DNA from: Aggregicoccus sp. 17bor-14
GTDB lineage: Bacteria > Myxococcota > Myxococcia > Myxococcales > Myxococcaceae
Direction: 5' to 3'
DNA: 64,000 nucleotides
NCBI RefSeq assembly: GCF_009659535.1
Contig: NZ_VJZZ01000007.1
Location: 310,001 to 374,000 of the forward strand
Positions 59,424 to 64,000 of the stretch are shown piece after piece. The notes beneath the pieces were generated by a model that was given only the letters and a program-made list of their open reading frames with translations, was not told the origin of the DNA and searched no databases. A program made the translations under genes and the position numbers. The stretch's first letter is position 1, and each line of letters opens with the position of its first letter.

Positions 59424-61970
59424 ATGCTGCAGGTAGGCCTCGACGACATCCGGCTCGGCGGCAGCGCCCGCGACCGCGACGAGGCCATCGCGCTCGTGGG
59501 CCAGGCGCTGGTGGAGCGCGGCTTCATCGCCCCCGGCTACGTGCAGGCCATGCTCGGCCGCGAGCGCCAGGGCAGCACGCTGCTGGGCCATGGCATCGCC
59601 ATCCCGCACGGGCTGCCCGAGGCGCGCGACCAGGTGCACCGCACCGGCATCGTGGTGGTGCAGTTCCCGGACGGCGTCCCCTGGGGCGAAGGGGGAAGGG
59701 CCCACCTCGCGGTGGGCATCGCCGCGCGCTCGGACGAGCACATCCAGGTGCTCGCGAACCTCACCGGCGTGCTGGGGGACGCGGCCGTCGCCGCGCGGCT
59801 CGCGGTGACCACCGACCCCGCGGAGGTGGCCCTGCACCTCAACGGCCGGGCCGCAGCGCCCGCGCCGCCTGCGCCGGTGCCCCGCACGGAGCGCAGCGTG
59901 GCGGTGCGCGCCCCTTCGCCCCACGGCCTGCACGCACGGCCCGCCACGCTGCTGGTGGCGACGGCGCGCCGCTTCCAGGCGGACGTCTCCCTGCGCCTCG
60001 GCGAGCGCGTGGCGAATGCGAAGAGCGTGCTGTCGCTGCTGCGCCTCGGGGCCGCGGGCGGCTGCGAGCTCACGGTGAGCGCCGAGGGCCCGGACGCGGA
60101 GGCCGCGCTGCAGGCGCTGGTGGAGGCCTTCGCGCGCGGGCTGGGCGATGGCCCCGCGCCCGCGCCCGAGGCGTCCCCGGCCCCCGCCGCCCCGCCCCGG
60201 CCCATCGCGGCCTACGAGGGGCGGGTGCTCGCGGGGGTGAGCGCCTCGCCCGGCATCGCCGCGGGGCCGGTGTGGCACTTCAAGCGCGAGCGGCTCGTGG
60301 TGCGCGAGCGCGCCGCGGACCCCGCCGCCGAGCGGCTGCGGCTGCAGCAGGCGCAGGCCGGCGCCGCGGCGGAGCTGCGCACGCTCCACGACTCCTTCCA
60401 GCAGAAGGCGGGCGAGGCGCGCGCCGCGATCTTCCGCGCGCACGGAGAGCTGCTCGCGGACCCCGAGCTCGCGGAGGAGGCCCAGCGGCGCATCGCCGCG
60501 GGCGAGAGCGCGGGCTTCGCGTGGCGCGCCGCCTACGAGGAGCGCGCGGCAGCGCTCGCCTCGCTCCACGACCCGCTGCTCGCCGCGCGCGCCGGGGACC
60601 TGCGGGACGTGGGGCGGCGCGTGCTGCGCCTCCTCGCGGACGAAGTCTCCGGGAGCACGCGGCCGCCGGACCACCCGGTCATCATCGTGGCCGAGGACCT
60701 CGAGCCCTCGGACACCGCGAAGCTGGACCCGCGCCAGGTGCTGGGGCTGTGCACCGCGAGCGGCGGCGCCACCTCGCACACCGCCATCATCGCGCGCTCG
60801 CTGGACCTGCCCGCGGTAGCCGCGGTGGGGCCGGCGGCGCTGGACCTCCCGGACGGGCTGCCCTGCATCCTGGATGGCGACGGGGGCGTGCTGGTGGTCG
60901 AGCCCACGGAGGCGGACCTGCGGACGGCGGCGGCGCAGCGCGAGGCCTCGGCCCGGCTGCGCGAGGAGGAGCGGCGCCGCGCCTACGAGCCGGCGCTCAC
61001 GACGGACGGGGTGCGCGTGGAGGTGGGCGCGAACATCTCCGCGCCCGGCCAGGCGCAGGCCGCGGTGGACGCGGGCGCCGAGGGCATCGGGCTGATGCGC
61101 ACCGAGTTCCTCTTCCTCGAGCGCGACACGCCTCCCGGCGAGCAGGAGCAGCTCGCCGCCTACGAGGCCATCCTCTCGGCGTTCAATGGGCTGCCGGTCA
61201 TCCTGCGCACGATGGACATCGGCGGCGACAAGGCGGTGCCCTACCTGGACCTGCCGGCCGAGGCGAACCCCTTCCTCGGGGTGCGCGGGCTGCGGCTGAG
61301 CCTGCAGCGCCCGGACCTGCTGCGCACCCAGCTGCGCGCCATCCTGCGCGCCTCGCGCCGGGGGCTCGCGCGGGTGATGTTCCCCATGGTCACGAGCCTC
61401 GACGAGCTGCTGCAGGCGCGCGCCATCCTCGAGGAGGTGCGGCGCGAGGTGGGCGCCCCGCCGCTCGAGGTGGGGATCATGATCGAGGTGCCAGCGGCCG
61501 TGGTGATGGCCGACCAGCTGGCGCAGCACGTGGACTTCTTCTCCATCGGCACCAACGACCTGACGCAGTACGTGCTCGCCATGGATCGGCTGCACCCGGT
61601 GCTCGCGCCGCAGGCGGACGGCCTGCACCCGGCGGTGCTGCGCATGGTGCGCCAGACGGTGGAGGCGGCGCGGGGCGCGGGCATCTGGGTGGGCGCCTGC
61701 GGAGGCATCGCGGGAGAGCCCGCGGGCGCGCTGGTGCTCGCGGGGCTGGGCGTGACGGAGCTGAGCGTGAGCATCCCCAGCGTGGCGGCGATCAAGGCGA
61801 AGCTGCGCAGCCGCTCCATGCGCGAGCTCGAGCAGCTCGCGCAGCGGGCCCTGCAGTGCCGCACCGCCGCCGAGGTCCGCGCCCTCCTCTGTCCTCCCTC
61901 CTTCGACACAGGCGCAGCCCGAGTGCCTCAGTCCCCCAGGAGCCCGCCATGGAACCCGCAGGCGCAGTGA
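59424..61970 (+). CDS. fruB: Fused PTS EIIA(Fru)-HPr-EI phosphoryl transfer protein
   Basis: The 848-residue protein joins EIIA (1-140; H62 in AIPHG), HPr (about 155-240; H170 in HGLHARPAT) and Enzyme I (about 265-835; H452 in GGATSHTAIIAR, with the PEP-site motifs GLMRTEFLFL and GTNDLTQY). It carries phosphate from PEP to the fructose IIBC permease in one polypeptide, like Pseudomonas FruB and unlike E. coli FruB, which lacks EI. All phosphorylated His are present. It overlaps fruK by 22 bases. Confidence 0.95.
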   Translation: MLQVGLDDIRLGGSARDRDEAIALVGQALVERGFIAPGYVQAMLGRERQGSTLLGHGIAIPHGLPEARDQVHRTGIVVVQFPDGVPWGEGGRAHLAVGIAARSDEHIQVLANLTGVLGDAAVAARLAVTTDPAEVALHLNGRAAAPAPPAPVPRTERSVAVRAPSPHGLHARPATLLVATARRFQADVSLRLGERVANAKSVLSLLRLGAAGGCELTVSAEGPDAEAALQALVEAFARGLGDGPAPAPEASPAPAAPPRPIAAYEGRVLAGVSASPGIAAGPVWHFKRERLVVRERAADPAAERLRLQQAQAGAAAELRTLHDSFQQKAGEARAAIFRAHGELLADPELAEEAQRRIAAGESAGFAWRAAYEERAAALASLHDPLLAARAGDLRDVGRRVLRLLADEVSGSTRPPDHPVIIVAEDLEPSDTAKLDPRQVLGLCTASGGATSHTAIIARSLDLPAVAAVGPAALDLPDGLPCILDGDGGVLVVEPTEADLRTAAAQREASARLREEERRRAYEPALTTDGVRVEVGANISAPGQAQAAVDAGAEGIGLMRTEFLFLERDTPPGEQEQLAAYEAILSAFNGLPVILRTMDIGGDKAVPYLDLPAEANPFLGVRGLRLSLQRPDLLRTQLRAILRASRRGLARVMFPMVTSLDELLQARAILEEVRREVGAPPLEVGIMIEVPAAVVMADQLAQHVDFFSIGTNDLTQYVLAMDRLHPVLAPQADGLHPAVLRMVRQTVEAARGAGIWVGACGGIAGEPAGALVLAGLGVTELSVSIPSVAAIKAKLRSRSMRELEQLAQRALQCRTAAEVRALLCPPSFDTGAARVPQSPRSPPWNPQAQ

Positions 61971-62896
61971 CGGTGACGCTGAATGCGGCGCTCGATCACT
62001 CCCTCGAGTGCGCGCACTTCCGCGCGGGCGAGGTGAACCGCGTCAGCGCGCACTGGCAGACGCCGGGGGGCAAGGGGGTGAACGTGGCGGCCTTCCTCTC
62101 CGGCTGGGTGAAGCCGGTGGCCGCGGCGGGCTTCCTCGGCCGGGACAACGCCGCACCCTTCGAGGCCCTCTTCCGCGAGCGCGGCATCGAGGACCGCTGC
62201 GTGCGGGTGGCCGGCGAGACGCGGGCGAACCTCAAGGTCCTCGACCGGGAGCGCGACGCCGTCACGGACCTGAACCTGCCGGGCGTGCGCGTGGGGCCCT
62301 CCGAGTGGAGCGCGCTGCTCGCGCAGGTGGACGCGCTCGCGCACCGCCAGCCCCTCTTCGTGCTGGCGGGAAGCCTGCCCGAGGGCCTGCCCGGGGACGC
62401 GTACGCACAGCTGGTGCGCCGCCTGCGCGCGGCGGGGTGCCGGGTGGCGCTGGACGCGAGTGGCGCGCCCCTGCGCCACGGCGTGCGCGAGCGTCCGCAC
62501 CTCCTCAAGCCGAACCTGCGCGAGCTCGAGGAGCTGGTGCAGCGCCGCCTTCCGGATCGCGCCGCGGTGCTCGCAGCGGCGCGCGGCCTCGTCGCGGACG
62601 GCGTGGAGCAGGTGGTGGTCTCCCTCGGCGCCGAGGGCGCGCTCTGGGTGGAGGCGCGCCAGGCCCTGTACGCGCGGCCCCCCGCGCCCGAGCGCCTCGT
62701 GAGCACCGTGGGCGCGGGGGACGCGCTGCTCGCGGGCGTGCTCGCGGGCCTCGCGCTGGGCGAGCCAGCGGCGGCTGCACTGCGGCGGGGCACGGCCTTC
62801 GCGGTGGGGACGCTCGGGTGCGCGGGCCCGGTGCTTCCCGGGCACGCGGAGCTCGAGGCGCTGGGGGCGCGGGTGCAGGTGGAAGAAGTCCGCTAA
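61949..62896 (+). CDS. fruK: 1-phosphofructokinase
   Basis: The 315-residue PfkB-family kinase shows VTLNAALDHSLE at the start, the substrate loop GGKGVNVAAFLSG, and the ATP/catalytic-base motif VGAGDALLAG. It turns fructose 1-phosphate, delivered by the PTS, into fructose 1,6-bisphosphate. It lies between fruB and the permease gene; the start with AGGAG overlaps the fruB end. Confidence 0.94.
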   Translation: MEPAGAVTVTLNAALDHSLECAHFRAGEVNRVSAHWQTPGGKGVNVAAFLSGWVKPVAAAGFLGRDNAAPFEALFRERGIEDRCVRVAGETRANLKVLDRERDAVTDLNLPGVRVGPSEWSALLAQVDALAHRQPLFVLAGSLPEGLPGDAYAQLVRRLRAAGCRVALDASGAPLRHGVRERPHLLKPNLRELEELVQRRLPDRAAVLAAARGLVADGVEQVVVSLGAEGALWVEARQALYARPPAPERLVSTVGAGDALLAGVLAGLALGEPAAAALRRGTAFAVGTLGCAGPVLPGHAELEALGARVQVEEVR

Positions 62897-62908
62897 GGAG
62901 GGGTCACC

Positions 62909-64000
62909 GTGGCCAAGCTCGTCGCCGTCACCGCCTGTCCTACCGGCATCGCCCACACCTTCATGGCCGCCGAGGCGCTCGTGCGCGTGGCGGCGGCGCG
63001 CGGGCATGCCTTGCGGGTGGAGACCCAGGGCGCGCAGGGGCCGCGCACGCCGCTCACCCCCGAGGAGATCGCCGAGGCGGACGCCGTCATCATCGCCGCG
63101 GACACCTTCGTCGAGGAGCGGCGCTTCGTGGGCAAGCCCTTGCACCGCACCTCCACCGCGCAGGCCATCCGGGACACGGAGGGCGTGCTCACCGAGGCGC
63201 TGCGCCTGGCGGGGCTCGCGCTCACCTCCGAGCCGGCAGCGCAGGCCCAGGTCATCCCGCTCGCCTCGCGCCGCCGGCACCTGGTGGCGGTGACGGCGTG
63301 CCCCACCGGCATCGCGCACACCTTCATGGCGGCCGAGGCGCTCAAGCGGGCGGCGGAGGCGGCCGGCTGCGACATCAAGGTGGAGACGCAGGGCAGCGTG
63401 GGGGCGCGCAACACGCTCACGCCCGAGGAGATCTCCTCCGCGGACGCGGTCATCATCGGCGCGGACACGCACGTCTCGCTCGAGCGCTTCGCGGGAAAGC
63501 GCCTGCTGCAGACCTCGGTGGGCGATGCGCTCAAGCGCGCGCGGGGCGTGGTGGACGAGGCCCTCGCGCTCCCCCCTCCGCAGGCTACGGCCGCACCCGT
63601 GCAGGCAGCGCCCGCGGCGCGGCGCCCTGCCGAGGGCGGCCCCTACACGCACCTGCTCACGGGCGTCTCCTTCATGCTGCCCGTGGTGGTGGCCGGCGGC
63701 CTGCTGCTCGCGCTCTCCTACGTCTTCGGCCTCGAGGCGGCGCGCCAGCCGGGCACGCTCGCCGCCGCGCTCTCGCAGGTGGGGGCGGCGGCGTTCGCGC
63801 TCATGGTGCCGGTGCTCGCGGGCTACATCGCCTTCTCCATCGCGGACCGGCCAGGGCTCACCCCGGGCCTGGTGGGAGGCCTGCTCGCGATGCAGCTGCA
63901 GGCGGGCTTCCTCGGCGGAATCGTGGCGGGCCTGCTCGCCGGCTACCTCGCGCGCTGGCTGCGCGCGGCCATCCGCCTGCCCGCGAACCTGGAGGGGCTC
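62909..64000 (+). CDS. fruA: Fructose PTS permease IIB'-IIB-IIC (3' end outside window)
   Basis: From GTG 62909 (AAGGAG upstream) 364 codons reach the window edge without a stop. Two IIB domains are in tandem, each with an intact phospho-Cys motif ACPTGIAHTFMAAEA (C10 and C131). After an Ala/Pro linker the IIC membrane domain begins (about 250, LLTGVSFMLPVVVAGG). In E. coli FruA the first, IIB' domain has lost its Cys, whereas here both keep it. It transports and phosphorylates fructose at C1. Confidence 0.94.
   Translation, partial: MAKLVAVTACPTGIAHTFMAAEALVRVAAARGHALRVETQGAQGPRTPLTPEEIAEADAVIIAADTFVEERRFVGKPLHRTSTAQAIRDTEGVLTEALRLAGLALTSEPAAQAQVIPLASRRRHLVAVTACPTGIAHTFMAAEALKRAAEAAGCDIKVETQGSVGARNTLTPEEISSADAVIIGADTHVSLERFAGKRLLQTSVGDALKRARGVVDEALALPPPQATAAPVQAAPAARRPAEGGPYTHLLTGVSFMLPVVVAGGLLLALSYVFGLEAARQPGTLAAALSQVGAAAFALMVPVLAGYIAFSIADRPGLTPGLVGGLLAMQLQAGFLGGIVAGLLAGYLARWLRAAIRLPANLEGL

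Overview
The window is very GC-rich, densely coded DNA from what is most likely a myxobacterium (Myxococcota, probably a Myxococcaceae/Archangiaceae relative). This is inferred from third-position GC so strong that long open frames run antisense to most genes, from many large secreted multidomain proteins and lipoproteins, from a bacterial enhancer-binding protein and hybrid sensor proteins, and from C-terminal/neighbour domains that resemble the myxobacterial families DUF6310 and DUF5953. No rRNA, tRNA, CRISPR array, prophage or insertion sequence was seen.

Layout. 1-11.9 kb: a divergent promoter with paired palindromic operators, then a probable three-gene unit: a 2,426-residue exported protein (helical toroid, five carboxypeptidase-regulatory-like domains, a CXXCH motif, an NHL propeller, CARDB/GATase-like modules), a 1,075-residue transglutaminase-like protein that lacks the catalytic Cys and ends in a D...EXK nuclease-like tail, and a DUF5953-like protein that could be its immunity partner. 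12-14.3 kb: FAD oxidoreductase plus an ECF41-type sigma factor. 14.3-19.5 kb: a formate dehydrogenase operon whose catalytic subunit is split by an in-frame UGA; a textbook bacterial SECIS hairpin follows it, so this is a selenoprotein. 19.7-22.8 kb: AhpC/AhpD peroxide defence diverging from a GAF-sigma54 activator. 22.9-33.2 kb: exported nuclease, AI-2E-type permease, DoxX-like protein, a very large Ig-like/lamin-tail lipoprotein and a GH5-like lipoprotein. 33.2-35.7 kb: a TetR regulator with two copies of one operator, and two exported proteins (Pro/Ala lipoprotein, DUF4142) that share an 88% identical ~90 bp leader, with a histidine-kinase remnant between them. 35.7-40.1 kb: a tight four-gene operon around a DyP peroxidase. 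40.2-47.5 kb: outer-membrane protein, ThrE-like exporter, YqjD/YqjE/DUF3618-like envelope cluster, pseudouridine synthase, GFA-fold enzyme. 48-53.5 kb: prolyl oligopeptidase, RNase D-like exonuclease, PAS histidine kinase. 53.7-57.2 kb: MFS exporter and feoAB. 57.3-59.3 kb: KaiC-like ATPase and a stand-alone receiver. 59.4-64 kb: fructose PTS operon (EIIA-HPr-EI fusion, FruK, tandem-IIB FruA running off the end).

Together the window mixes core metabolism (formate oxidation to the quinone pool, fructose uptake, iron(II) uptake), peroxide and envelope stress functions, and a large accessory surface-protein locus at the left end, which is the best candidate for an undescribed system. The second candidates are the DyP operon, with two unrecognised proteins and a flavoprotein that has lost its redox disulfide, and the duplicated leader element at 34.3/35.7 kb.
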